Below are positions 1-6,191 of a stretch of DNA of 7,675 nucleotides, in pieces. The stretch's first letter is position 1. Every line of letters starts with the position of its first letter. Below the pieces are notes generated by a model, which saw nothing but the letters and a program-made list of their open reading frames with translations, did not search any database and had not been told where the DNA came from. The stretch spans positions 1 to 7,675 of the forward strand of contig JABUSD010000134.1 of assembly GCA_021442845.1 (NCBI GenBank), written 5' to 3'. Source of the DNA: Holdemanella sp. (lineage in GTDB: Bacteria; Bacillota_I; Bacilli_A; Erysipelotrichales; Erysipelotrichaceae). Position numbers and translations under genes: made by a program.

Positions 1-1
1 T

Positions 2-508
2 ATGGGATTATTCGATAAACTATTTGGAAAAAAAGAACCAGAAATTCAATTACCAGCAATCGCTGATGATGTGATCATTGCTTTAGGTGCTGGTGAATTG
101 ATTGACATCACTACAGTAAGTGATGCGATGTTTGCAGAACAGATGATGGGAAAAAGCTGTGCTTTCAAATTGACAGATGCAGATGTAGTCGCACCAGTCA
201 ATGGTAAGATTGAAGTGGCTTTCCCAACAGGACACGCCTTTGCGGTACGTGCAAATGATGGAACAGGTGTGTTAGTACATATCGGTGTAGATACTGTATC
301 TTTGAATGGAAAAGGATTCAAACCACTTGTAAAGGTTGGCGATACAGTCAAAGCAGGACAGCCATGTGTTAAAGTTGACTGGTCTGTAGTAAAAGGTGCA
401 GGGCTTGATACATCAACAATGTTAATTATCACAGAACCAGTAGATGGAAAGACATATGACTTTATCGATCCATGTACAGTTCAAAAATATCAGCAGGTAA
501 ATAAATAA
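2..508 (+). CDS. crr: PTS glucose-type EIIA protein (single domain)
   Basis: This 168-aa soluble protein is a stand-alone EIIA of the PTS glucose family. Such proteins accept phosphate from HPr and pass it to an EIIB domain during sugar uptake, and can act as regulators in the cytoplasm. The fold's marks are visible: the TGHAFAV stretch with His78, and GVLVHIGVDTV with His93. These match E. coli EIIA-Glc His75 and His90, the latter being the phosphorylated residue. NGKGFKPLVKVGDTVKAGQ follows, as usual. The length matches the E. coli protein (169 aa), so it appears complete. The start codon lies at the second base of the window, so its ribosome binding site and promoter are not visible. No EIIB or EIIC gene is nearby, so the sugar served cannot be read from context. 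The symbol crr is by homology only. Confidence 0.93.
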   Translation: MGLFDKLFGKKEPEIQLPAIADDVIIALGAGELIDITTVSDAMFAEQMMGKSCAFKLTDADVVAPVNGKIEVAFPTGHAFAVRANDGTGVLVHIGVDTVSLNGKGFKPLVKVGDTVKAGQPCVKVDWSVVKGAGLDTSTMLIITEPVDGKTYDFIDPCTVQKYQQVNK

Positions 509-513
509 TAAAT

Positions 514-540
514 AAAAGGAACATCAAAAGTTCCTTTTTT
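514..540 (+). terminator. Rho-independent terminator of the EIIA gene
   Basis: A perfect 9-bp stem, AAAAGGAAC (514-522) with GTTCCTTTT (530-538), closes a 7-base loop and runs into a T tract ending at 540. It begins 6 bases after the EIIA stop codon. Confidence 0.85.
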
Positions 541-550
541 ATGTTTATGC

Positions 551-577
551 AAATAAAAAGGCATCCGTCTGGATGCC
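551..577 (-). terminator. Rho-independent terminator of pgi
   Basis: Read on the minus strand, a perfect 7-bp stem GGCATCC/GGATGCC (577-571 with 566-560) closes a 4-base loop and is followed by a T-rich run (559-551). It lies just downstream of the pgi stop. It sits back to back with the EIIA terminator, so each convergent transcript has its own stop signal. Confidence 0.85.
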
Positions 578-587
578 ATTTAATATT

Positions 588-2168
588 TTAGAAAATTCCT
601 AATAATTCAGAGTAAGCTGTTAATGCTCCATCTGTGTCTTTAGCTAATACTTTCTTAGCCAATACTTTTCCAAGCTGTACACCTTCCTGGTCGAAGCTGT
701 TTAGATTCCAGATGAATCCCTGGAACATAATCTTGTTTTCATAGTGGGCAAGGATAGCACCTAAGCTAGCAGGTGTTAACTGATCACCAGCGATAATGCT
801 TGATGGTCTTCCACCAGCAAAGTACTTGTTGGCATTGTCATCATCTTTACCGCAAGCAAATGCCATAATCTGAGCAGCCACGTTTGCGTTCAATTTCTGT
901 TGTGATGTGCTATTCTGGATGACTAGATCGTTTGCCATCTGGTTATTCTTGAATCCCATGAACTGGATAGGGATGATATCCGTACCCTGGTGTAATAACT
1001 GGTAGAATGAGTGCTGTCCATTTGTTCCTGGTTCACCAAAGATGATAGGTCCTGTTACATAGCTAACTGGCTGTCCAAAACGGTTAACGCTCTTACCGTT
1101 GGATTCCATATCGGCCTGCTGTAAGTGAGCAGGGAAACGTGATAGAGCCTGTGAATAAGGAAGAACAGCTGTTGCGCTATATCCAAGGAAGTTTCTTTCA
1201 TAAACACCGATTAAGGCATCAATCATAGCTGGGTTTTCTTTAATATTTGTATTCTTAGCTAATTCATCAGCTGCATGAGCACCATTTAAAATTTCCGCAA
1301 ATACTTCTGGTCCAAAGGCAAGGGATAAAATACATCCACCGACTGCAGAACAAGAAGAGAAACGTCCACCAATATAGTCATCCATATAGAATGAATCCAT
1401 ATAATCTGGGTTTCCCGCAAGTGGAGATGTCTGGCTTGTAACAGCTACCATGTGTTTAGAAGCATCACATCCAGCTTTTTCAATCGCATTCTTAACAAAT
1501 GTTTCATTTGTTAATGTTTCAAGTGTTGTTCCTGATTTTGATACAAGAACAAAGATAGTACGAGAGATATCAATCTGTGATAATACATTCAACGCATCAT
1601 CAGGGTCTACATTGGAAATGAACTTTGCATCCATCTTTAATGTATTGTTGTATTTTGCCCAGCCTTCCAAGCTTAGATATAAAGCACGAGGACCTAGATC
1701 GGATCCACCGATACCAATCTGGCATGCCGTTGTATATGTTTCTCCCTTTTCATTTACGATTTCACCATTATGAACTTTTTTCGCAAATTCAGCACAGCGT
1801 TTTTGTTGTTCAACGTAGAATTCTCTTTCATTGACACCATTTACCACAACATCAGCCCCTAACTGACCACGGCATAACTGGTGCAATACTAAACGTTTTT
1901 CACCTGTATTGATGATTTCTCCTTCATATAAAGCTTTGTATTTTTCAGTTAAGCTCTGTTCATCCGCTAAATTCTGTAATACAGCTAGAATATCTTCATC
2001 CACTGCCTTTGCAGCATAGTTATAAACAAGTCCGCTTGACATTGGTACACTATATTCTTTTACTCGCTTTGCACCATTTTCTCCAGCCATGACTTCTTTA
2101 ACGCTAACTGGTTTTACTGCTTTTAATGCTTCATAAGCTTTTAACTCATCAAAGTTTTTCCATTCCAT
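588..2168 (-). CDS. pgi: Glucose-6-phosphate isomerase (long form)
   Basis: This enzyme interconverts glucose-6-phosphate and fructose-6-phosphate in glycolysis and gluconeogenesis, in the cytoplasm. Family marks in order, numbered from the chosen start, are GIGGSDLGP (152-160), the sugar-phosphate loop SKSGTT (210-215), the signature DYIGGRFS (264-271), Glu355 in ADMESNGKS, His386 in GTNGQHSFYQ and Lys501 in FDQEGVQLGK. Glu355, His386 and the terminal Lys correspond to E. coli Pgi Glu355, His386 and Lys514. The second signature has Gln499 where Glu is usual. At 526 aa this is the long E. coli-like form rather than the ~450-aa form common in Bacilli. The frame is open back to an ATG at 2216, but the ATG at 2168 has an ideal GGAGG 8 bases upstream and begins MEWKNFDELKAYEAL, so I take it as the start. 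The gene is monocistronic, with a terminator after it. Confidence 0.96.
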   Translation of the reverse strand: MEWKNFDELKAYEALKAVKPVSVKEVMAGENGAKRVKEYSVPMSSGLVYNYAAKAVDEDILAVLQNLADEQSLTEKYKALYEGEIINTGEKRLVLHQLCRGQLGADVVVNGVNEREFYVEQQKRCAEFAKKVHNGEIVNEKGETYTTACQIGIGGSDLGPRALYLSLEGWAKYNNTLKMDAKFISNVDPDDALNVLSQIDISRTIFVLVSKSGTTLETLTNETFVKNAIEKAGCDASKHMVAVTSQTSPLAGNPDYMDSFYMDDYIGGRFSSCSAVGGCILSLAFGPEVFAEILNGAHAADELAKNTNIKENPAMIDALIGVYERNFLGYSATAVLPYSQALSRFPAHLQQADMESNGKSVNRFGQPVSYVTGPIIFGEPGTNGQHSFYQLLHQGTDIIPIQFMGFKNNQMANDLVIQNSTSQQKLNANVAAQIMAFACGKDDDNANKYFAGGRPSSIIAGDQLTPASLGAILAHYENKIMFQGFIWNLNSFDQEGVQLGKVLAKKVLAKDTDGALTAYSELLGIF

Positions 2169-2176
2169 TCTATTTA

Positions 2177-2181
2177 CCTCC
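2177..2181 (-). promoter_or_regulatory. Ribosome binding site that fixes the pgi start
   Basis: GGAGG on the minus strand lies 8 bases before the ATG at 2168. The upstream in-frame ATGs at 2216 and 2183 would leave this site inside the coding region, so the shorter protein is preferred. Confidence 0.8.
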
Positions 2182-2198
2182 ATGGTTTCATTTCTATA

Positions 2199-2204
2199 AT
2201 TATA
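2199..2204 (-). promoter_or_regulatory. Candidate -10 box of the pgi promoter
   Basis: A perfect TATAAT on the minus strand lies 30 bases before the pgi start codon. No good -35 hexamer is visible at 16-18 bp spacing, so the call rests on the -10 box and its position. Confidence 0.4.
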
Positions 2205-2225
2205 CAACCTATTCATAAATTCTTA

Positions 2226-2231
2226 TATAAT
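2226..2231 (+). promoter_or_regulatory. Candidate -10 box of the MBL-fold gene
   Basis: TATAAT on the plus strand lies 32 bases before the ATG at 2264. The -35 region is poor, and in this A+T-rich stretch the match could be chance. If both this box and the pgi box are real, two divergent promoters overlap within about 35 bp. Confidence 0.35.
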
Positions 2232-2263
2232 AAAAGTATATTTTTTAGAAAGAAGATGAGATT

Positions 2264-3004
2264 ATGAAAGTCATGTGGCATGGAACAGCTTCTATCAGCA
2301 TTGATGATATTCTATTAATCGATCCATTTATTCCCTTAAAGAACAGTCCTGTAAAGATAGATAGCTCTAAATACAATATCTATAAACATATTTTAATTAC
2401 ACATGGACATTTAGATCATATTGTGTCCATTCCTGAAATTGTTAAGCATCAGGATGTGACAATCTATGGAACCAAAGCTGTAAAAGATGCATTATCCAGA
2501 CTGCATTGCAGATGCAGATTCATACAGATAGAACCAGGCAATCACTTTCAGATTGACGGATATACAATTCGCATATATAAAAGTAAACATACTGTATTTG
2601 ATCAGAAAATCATAAAGAAAACCTTTTTAAATAGAAGGATTCTTAACCATTTCAATAGTTTCATGAAACTAGGCTTTTATAATCTTTTGTGCAAAGAGAA
2701 TCATGAAACAATTGGGTATTATATTGAAAAGGATGGTAAGACAATTTTTGTGCTAGGAAGTCTAAATATAGATGCATATACAATCTATCCTGAAAATATG
2801 GATTTGTTAATTCTTCCTTATCAGGGAACAAGTGAGCTGGAAAAGGTAGCTAAAGAGATTGTTGAACGATTGAAACCAAAACAGATCTTCCTGGATCATT
2901 TTGATGATACGTTTCCACCCATCAGCAATACGATCGATACAACCTATATGGAAGAAACTTATCATGCGATAAAACCGGATTATCAGACATTTTATATTGT
3001 ATAG
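2264..3004 (+). CDS. Metallo-beta-lactamase-fold hydrolase (COG2220/UlaG-like)
   Basis: This 246-aa cytoplasmic protein has the metallo-beta-lactamase fold. The metal motif is TH-G-H-L-D-H at 46-52 (His47, His49, Asp51, His52), with His109 in YKSKHTVFD and His212 in FLDHFDDTFPP as later metal-ligand candidates. The opening MKVMWHGTAS and the overall order resemble the COG2220 group, which includes UlaG lactonases, but the substrate cannot be told. Where most relatives have a bridging Asp (a GD motif), this one reads VLGSLNID, with Ser166 at the expected place. No signal peptide or membrane segment is seen. The gene diverges from pgi with a 95-base gap. The ribosome binding site is weak (AGAAAGAAG around 2247-2255). 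Its stop codon overlaps the -35 hexamer of the metal operon and no terminator separates them, so some read-through is possible. Confidence 0.85.
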   Translation: MKVMWHGTASISIDDILLIDPFIPLKNSPVKIDSSKYNIYKHILITHGHLDHIVSIPEIVKHQDVTIYGTKAVKDALSRLHCRCRFIQIEPGNHFQIDGYTIRIYKSKHTVFDQKIIKKTFLNRRILNHFNSFMKLGFYNLLCKENHETIGYYIEKDGKTIFVLGSLNIDAYTIYPENMDLLILPYQGTSELEKVAKEIVERLKPKQIFLDHFDDTFPPISNTIDTTYMEETYHAIKPDYQTFYIV

Positions 3005-3029
3005 GCATAAAAATAGAGTATAATATAAT
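2997..3029 (+). promoter_or_regulatory. Promoter of the heavy-metal operon
   Basis: TTGTAT (2997-3002), a 16-bp spacer and TATAAT (3019-3024) form a good sigma-A-type promoter. A second TATAAT overlaps at 3024-3029. The expected transcription start, around 3031, lies directly before the inverted repeat at 3035-3054. Confidence 0.6.
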
Positions 3030-3034
3030 CAAAC

Positions 3035-3054
3035 ATATGAACAACTGTTCATAT
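3035..3054 (+). promoter_or_regulatory. Operator for the ArsR/SmtB-type repressor
   Basis: A perfect inverted repeat has arms ATATGAACA (3035-3043) and TGTTCATAT (3046-3054) with a 2-base centre. This size, A+T-rich edge and TGAAC/GTTCA core fit the operators known for SmtB, CzrA and CadC. It lies between the expected transcription start and the chaperone's ribosome binding site, where bound repressor would block transcription. The likely repressor is encoded at 5217-5576 in the same operon, giving negative autoregulation relieved by metal. Confidence 0.8.
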
Positions 3055-3056
3055 TT

Positions 3057-3063
3057 AGGAGGG
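3057..3063 (+). promoter_or_regulatory. Ribosome binding site of the HMA protein
   Basis: AGGAGGG lies 6 bases before the ATG at 3070. It settles the start there rather than at an in-frame ATG at 3037, which lies inside the operator palindrome. Confidence 0.8.
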
Positions 3064-3069
3064 TTTATA

Positions 3070-3288
3070 ATGAAGAAGACGTATAAGATTGATGTTGACT
3101 GTGCAAATTGTGCAAACAAGATGGAAATGGCTACAAAGAATACAGAAGGCGTAAAGGATGCGGTTGTAAACTTCATGACATTGAAGATGACAGTTGAATT
3201 TGAAGAAGGAGCCAATCCAAAAGAAGTGATGCCAAGAGTAAAGGAAAACTGTAAAATTGTTGAAGACGATTGTGAAATCTTTTTCTAA
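3070..3288 (+). CDS. Stand-alone HMA heavy-metal-binding protein
   Basis: This 72-aa protein is a single heavy-metal-associated (HMA) domain with a ferredoxin-like fold. The metal site is DCANC at 10-14 (Cys11, Cys14). DCANCA is the form seen in N-terminal domains of Zn/Cd/Pb pumps such as CadA, whereas copper chaperones usually have MTCxxC. Two more Cys (61 and 68) lie in an acidic tail ending CEIFF. It is first in the operon and followed by a P1B ATPase that lacks its own N-terminal HMA domain. I infer that it supplies in trans the domain usually fused to the pump. A terminator-like hairpin follows the gene, which would let it be made in excess over the pump. No known symbol is safe; a copZ-like label would wrongly imply copper. 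Confidence 0.88.
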   Translation: MKKTYKIDVDCANCANKMEMATKNTEGVKDAVVNFMTLKMTVEFEEGANPKEVMPRVKENCKIVEDDCEIFF

Positions 3289-3298
3289 TAGATAGTGA

Positions 3299-3325
3299 AA
3301 TACTGCATATAGGCAGTATTTTTTT
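3299..3325 (+). terminator. Internal (attenuating) terminator between HMA gene and ATPase
   Basis: A perfect 8-bp stem, AATACTGC (3299-3306) with GCAGTATT (3313-3320), closes a 6-base loop, and the T tract runs to 3325. It looks like a full intrinsic terminator but sits inside the operon, with the pump's ribosome binding site (AGAGG, 3326-3330) right after it. No clear new promoter is visible before the ATPase. Partial read-through, giving more chaperone than pump, is the simplest reading. Confidence 0.75.
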
Positions 3326-3336
3326 AGAGGTAGGTT

Positions 3337-5205
3337 ATGAATAAGAAACAGAAGAAAATGTTAAAAAGGATCGGCATATCGATTCTATGTATTCTTATAT
3401 TGGAACTATTGCCATTAAAAGGATGGATGGAATTTGCCCTTTATATGATTCCTTATTTTATCATTGGATATGACATCCTAAAAAAAGCAATCAAAGGCAT
3501 ACTCCATAAGCAGGTATTTGATGAATGTTTTCTGATGGCAGTGGCAACTGTAGGAGCCATTGCCTTAGGCGATTATAAAGAAGGGGTAGCAGTTATGCTC
3601 TTCTATCAGATTGGTGAATGGTTTCAGTCCTATGCGGTTGGTAAATCAAGAAAGAATATTACGGAATTAATGGATATTCGACCTGATTATGCCAATATCT
3701 ATAATGAACAGGGAAAACTGGAACAGGTAGATCCCGATGAAGTGGAGATTGGTACAATCATTGTGGTTGAACCAGGAGAAAAGATTCCGATTGATGGCAT
3801 TGTCAAGGAAGGAAATTCCACTTTAAATACAAGTGCATTAACAGGAGAAAGCGTTCCAAGAAGCATTCATGAAGGGGATGAAGTCATCAGCGGATGTATT
3901 AATATCAATGGCCTATTAAAGATTGAAACGACAAAGGAATTTGGCGAATCCACCGTATCTAAAATTCTGGACATGGTTGAAAATGCCAGCTCAAAAAAGT
4001 CAAAATCCGAGAATTTCATTTCTAAATTCGCAAGATATTATACGCCAGCCGTCTGTTATGGGGCTTTGGCTTTAGCTGTGATTCCACCGGTTGTAAGGAT
4101 AGTACTCGGTATGCCACCAGTATGGTCAGACTGGATTTTTAGAGCACTGACATTTCTGGTCATTTCCTGTCCATGTGCTTTAGTTATCAGTATTCCGCTA
4201 ACTTTCTTTGCAGGAATCGGAGGGGCCAGCAATGCGGGTGTGCTTGTGAAGGGGTCTAACTATTTAGAAGCGCTATCCCAGGTCACGACCGTTGTCTTTG
4301 ATAAGACCGGAACAATGACAGAAGGTGTTTTTGATGTATCAAAAATCTGCAATGCGACAATTGCCGAAGAAGAGATTCTTGAACTGGCAGCCTATGCCGA
4401 GAATTATTCATCCCATCCAATTTCAAAATCATTGCAGAAAGCCTATGGAAAACCAGTTGATACAAGCATTATTGCAAATGTAGAAGAGATTTCAGGGCAG
4501 GGAATCTATGCCAAGATAGACAATCATAAAGTTCTTGTCGGCAATGATAAATTGATGAAACAGCATCAGATTGAATATCCAATATGCAATGAAATGGGAA
4601 CCCTAGTTCATGTTGCCAGAGATCAGGACTATTTAGGATGCATCATCATCAGCGATCGATTAAAGAAAAACGCAATGGTATCCATTCAGGAATTAAAGAA
4701 GAATGGCATTAAGAAAACAATTATGCTGACCGGTGATCATAAGCGCGTTGCCGATGCGATTGGAAAGACGATAGGCGTTGATAAAGTCTATGCAGAGCTT
4801 TTACCTCAGGATAAGGTTGAAAAGGTTGAATCGCTATTAAAGGAATGTGATGAAAAACATAAGCTTTGCTTTGTTGGGGATGGAATCAATGATGCACCTG
4901 TTCTGACAAGAGCGGATGTTGGAATAGCCATGGGAGCTATGGGAAGTGATGCCGCCATTGAAGCAGCGGATATCGTTTTGATGGATGATGATCCATTAAA
5001 GATTGTCAAGGCAATCAAAATCGCAAGAAAAACACTAGGTATTGTTTATCAGAATATCTATTTTGCGATAGGAATCAAACTATTATGTCTATTTTTAGGT
5101 GCAATTGGTATGGCTAATATGTGGCTAGCCATCTTTGCCGATGTAGGGGTTATGGTCATTGCAGTATTGAATGCCATTCGTGCCTTAAATGTAAAGAATC
5201 TATAA
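3337..5205 (+). CDS. Zn/Cd/Pb-exporting P1B-type ATPase without N-terminal HMA domain
   Basis: This 622-aa membrane pump exports divalent heavy metals using ATP. In order it shows N-terminal membrane helices (about 11-98), the actuator motif TGES (169-172), the transmembrane metal site SCPC (277-280), the phosphorylation motif DKTGTMTEG (Asp322), the nucleotide-binding SSHP (His360-Pro361), MLTGD (463-467), GDGINDAP (514-521), and final helices with Lys581 and Asp602. Lys in NIxxAxxxK and Asp in MWLAIFADVG correspond to the Lys and Asp diagnostic of ZntA/CadA-type (P1B-2) pumps, so Zn/Cd/Pb is far likelier than copper. It is ~110 residues shorter than E. coli ZntA (732 aa) because the HMA domain is absent; a separate HMA protein is encoded just upstream. 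The start at 3337 follows AGAGG. A SmtB/CadC-like repressor follows after 11 bases. Symbol left open between zntA and cadA. Confidence 0.95.
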   Translation: MNKKQKKMLKRIGISILCILILELLPLKGWMEFALYMIPYFIIGYDILKKAIKGILHKQVFDECFLMAVATVGAIALGDYKEGVAVMLFYQIGEWFQSYAVGKSRKNITELMDIRPDYANIYNEQGKLEQVDPDEVEIGTIIVVEPGEKIPIDGIVKEGNSTLNTSALTGESVPRSIHEGDEVISGCININGLLKIETTKEFGESTVSKILDMVENASSKKSKSENFISKFARYYTPAVCYGALALAVIPPVVRIVLGMPPVWSDWIFRALTFLVISCPCALVISIPLTFFAGIGGASNAGVLVKGSNYLEALSQVTTVVFDKTGTMTEGVFDVSKICNATIAEEEILELAAYAENYSSHPISKSLQKAYGKPVDTSIIANVEEISGQGIYAKIDNHKVLVGNDKLMKQHQIEYPICNEMGTLVHVARDQDYLGCIIISDRLKKNAMVSIQELKKNGIKKTIMLTGDHKRVADAIGKTIGVDKVYAELLPQDKVEKVESLLKECDEKHKLCFVGDGINDAPVLTRADVGIAMGAMGSDAAIEAADIVLMDDDPLKIVKAIKIARKTLGIVYQNIYFAIGIKLLCLFLGAIGMANMWLAIFADVGVMVIAVLNAIRALNVKNL

Positions 5206-5212
5206 AAGGAGG
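5206..5212 (+). promoter_or_regulatory. Ribosome binding site of the ArsR-family repressor
   Basis: AAGGAGG stands 4 bases before the ATG at 5217, in the 11-base gap after the ATPase stop codon. It fixes the start there; the same frame is open further upstream inside the ATPase gene, but that extension has no family resemblance. Confidence 0.75.
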
Positions 5213-5216
5213 AACT

Positions 5217-5576
5217 ATGCATAATCATGATATAGAATGTTGTGATACCATCGAGGTCCATGAAAATATATTGAAGCAGATTGATGAAAAAATGCCACCT
5301 GAAGAAAAGCTATATGATTTAGCGGAACTGTTCAAGGTATTTGGCGATTCCACCCGCATTCGTATTCTGTTTGTATTATTTGAATCGGAAGTCTGTGTAT
5401 GCGATTTAGCCCAGGAATTAGGCATGACACAATCCGCCATTTCTCATCAATTGAAGATATTGAAACAGTCTAAACTGGTAAAACATCGAAGAGAAGGGAA
5501 AACGGTCTATTATTCACTAGCCGACAATCATGTCTACAATATCATTGCCCAGGGCATGGAGCATATTAATGAATAG
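5217..5576 (+). CDS. ArsR/SmtB-family metal-sensing repressor (SmtB/CadC-like)
   Basis: This 119-aa winged-helix repressor should bind the palindrome at 3035-3054 and let go when Zn, Cd or Pb binds. The core reads LFKVFGDSTRIRILFVL (38-54), then EVCVCDLA (58-65), then the recognition helix region MTQSAISHQLKILKQ (70-84) and the wing with REGKTVYYSL. Two known metal sites are both complete by sequence. The alpha3N site of CadC has CVC (Cys60, Cys62), with Cys8 and Cys9 in the N-terminal arm. The alpha5 site of SmtB has Asp103, His105, His116 and Glu119, with the same spacing as SmtB Asp104, His106, His117, Glu120. The gene lies 11 bases after the pump and 9 bases before the CYTH-like gene, within one operon. 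Being last of the metal genes and under its own operator, it gives negative feedback. Confidence 0.93.
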   Translation: MHNHDIECCDTIEVHENILKQIDEKMPPEEKLYDLAELFKVFGDSTRIRILFVLFESEVCVCDLAQELGMTQSAISHQLKILKQSKLVKHRREGKTVYYSLADNHVYNIIAQGMEHINE

Positions 5577-5585
5577 GAACTATGT

Positions 5586-6176
5586 ATGGCAATTAAAGAA
5601 GCAAATGAAATCACAGTAAAGGTGCTCTGTTCCAATGAAGAACTGATAGAACAGCTCATAAAAAATGGTTTTAAGGAAAAGACGAGATTCTCTATGGATG
5701 ATTCCTATTTCATTCCTGATAATCTAGAATTAAATATACTTTCTGCAAGAGAAATCTTATCTAAGGCTATCATCATCCGGTATATTGAAGAAAAAGGGAT
5801 TAACAAACAGATGATTACCTTTAAAAAGAAGGAATTCAATGAAAATGGTGACATCCTTAGTCAACAGGCATTCAATTGTATAATTAAAGATAACGAGGAA
5901 GCCAAAATTTTATTTTCCCAGATTGGATATAAGGAAATCATGAATATAAAAGAACAGGATATTGTCTACTATAAGGATTCTATTGAATTGGCAGTTAAAT
6001 ATATGAAAGGATATCCTACATTGATTGAATTTGAAACGGATGAACATTTTCAAACGGTAGAAGATTTAATATATACAATGGATTCTTTTAACCTGGATAT
6101 TGAAAAAGGGAATTATTTTGTCAAGAAAGCAGAAATGGTATTAAATCAGATATTGAAAGAAAGCGTGGTTTTATAG
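5586..6176 (+). CDS. CYTH-like domain protein of unknown substrate
   Basis: This 196-aa protein resembles the CYTH superfamily (class IV adenylate cyclase and thiamine-triphosphatase), whose members act on triphosphates or polyphosphate in a charged tunnel using metal ions. Visible support includes the N-terminal beta strand EITVK (8-12), a degenerate ExExK motif with Thr10 for the middle Glu, then MDDSYF (37-42), IIIRYI with Arg65, TFKKKEF (79-84) and the late strand LIEFET with Glu148 and Glu150. The altered ExExK signature leaves activity uncertain. It starts 9 bases after the repressor stop, with an AGGA at 5575-5578 overlapping that stop codon, so it is almost surely co-transcribed with the metal genes. 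Why is unclear; metal dependence of CYTH enzymes or phosphate-metal balance are possible links. Its own stop codon lies inside the operon terminator hairpin. Confidence 0.65.
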   Translation: MAIKEANEITVKVLCSNEELIEQLIKNGFKEKTRFSMDDSYFIPDNLELNILSAREILSKAIIIRYIEEKGINKQMITFKKKEFNENGDILSQQAFNCIIKDNEEAKILFSQIGYKEIMNIKEQDIVYYKDSIELAVKYMKGYPTLIEFETDEHFQTVEDLIYTMDSFNLDIEKGNYFVKKAEMVLNQILKESVVL

Positions 6177-6190
6177 ACTGCGTTTTTTTT
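6160..6190 (+). terminator. Terminator of the metal operon (G-U-rich stem)
   Basis: In RNA, 6160-6170 can pair with 6176-6186 in an 11-bp stem with a 5-base loop, followed by Us to 6190. Four of the pairs are G-U. Those become A-C mismatches on the other strand, so the signal works only for plus-strand transcripts. The CYTH gene's stop codon (6174-6176) lies in the loop and the first pair. Confidence 0.55.
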
Positions 6191-6191
6191 G

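Noticed and set aside
2169..2216. N-terminal extension of pgi starting at the ATG at 2216
   Set aside because: It would place the ideal GGAGG (2181-2177) and the -10-like TATAAT inside the coding region. The added residues do not resemble Pgi, and the ATG at 2168 gives conserved spacing with Glu355 and His386 as in E. coli.
3037..3069. Longer HMA protein starting at 3037
   Set aside because: This ATG lies in the operator palindrome and lacks a ribosome binding site, whereas the ATG at 3070 has AGGAGGG 6 bases upstream.
2922..3215. Minus-strand open frame across the metal operon promoter
   Set aside because: It overlaps two well-supported plus-strand genes, the promoter and the operator, and shows no recognisable protein features.
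5121..5216. Longer ArsR protein starting inside the ATPase gene
   Set aside because: The extra 32 residues are an out-of-frame reading of the pump's last helix, and the start at 5217 has its own ribosome binding site.
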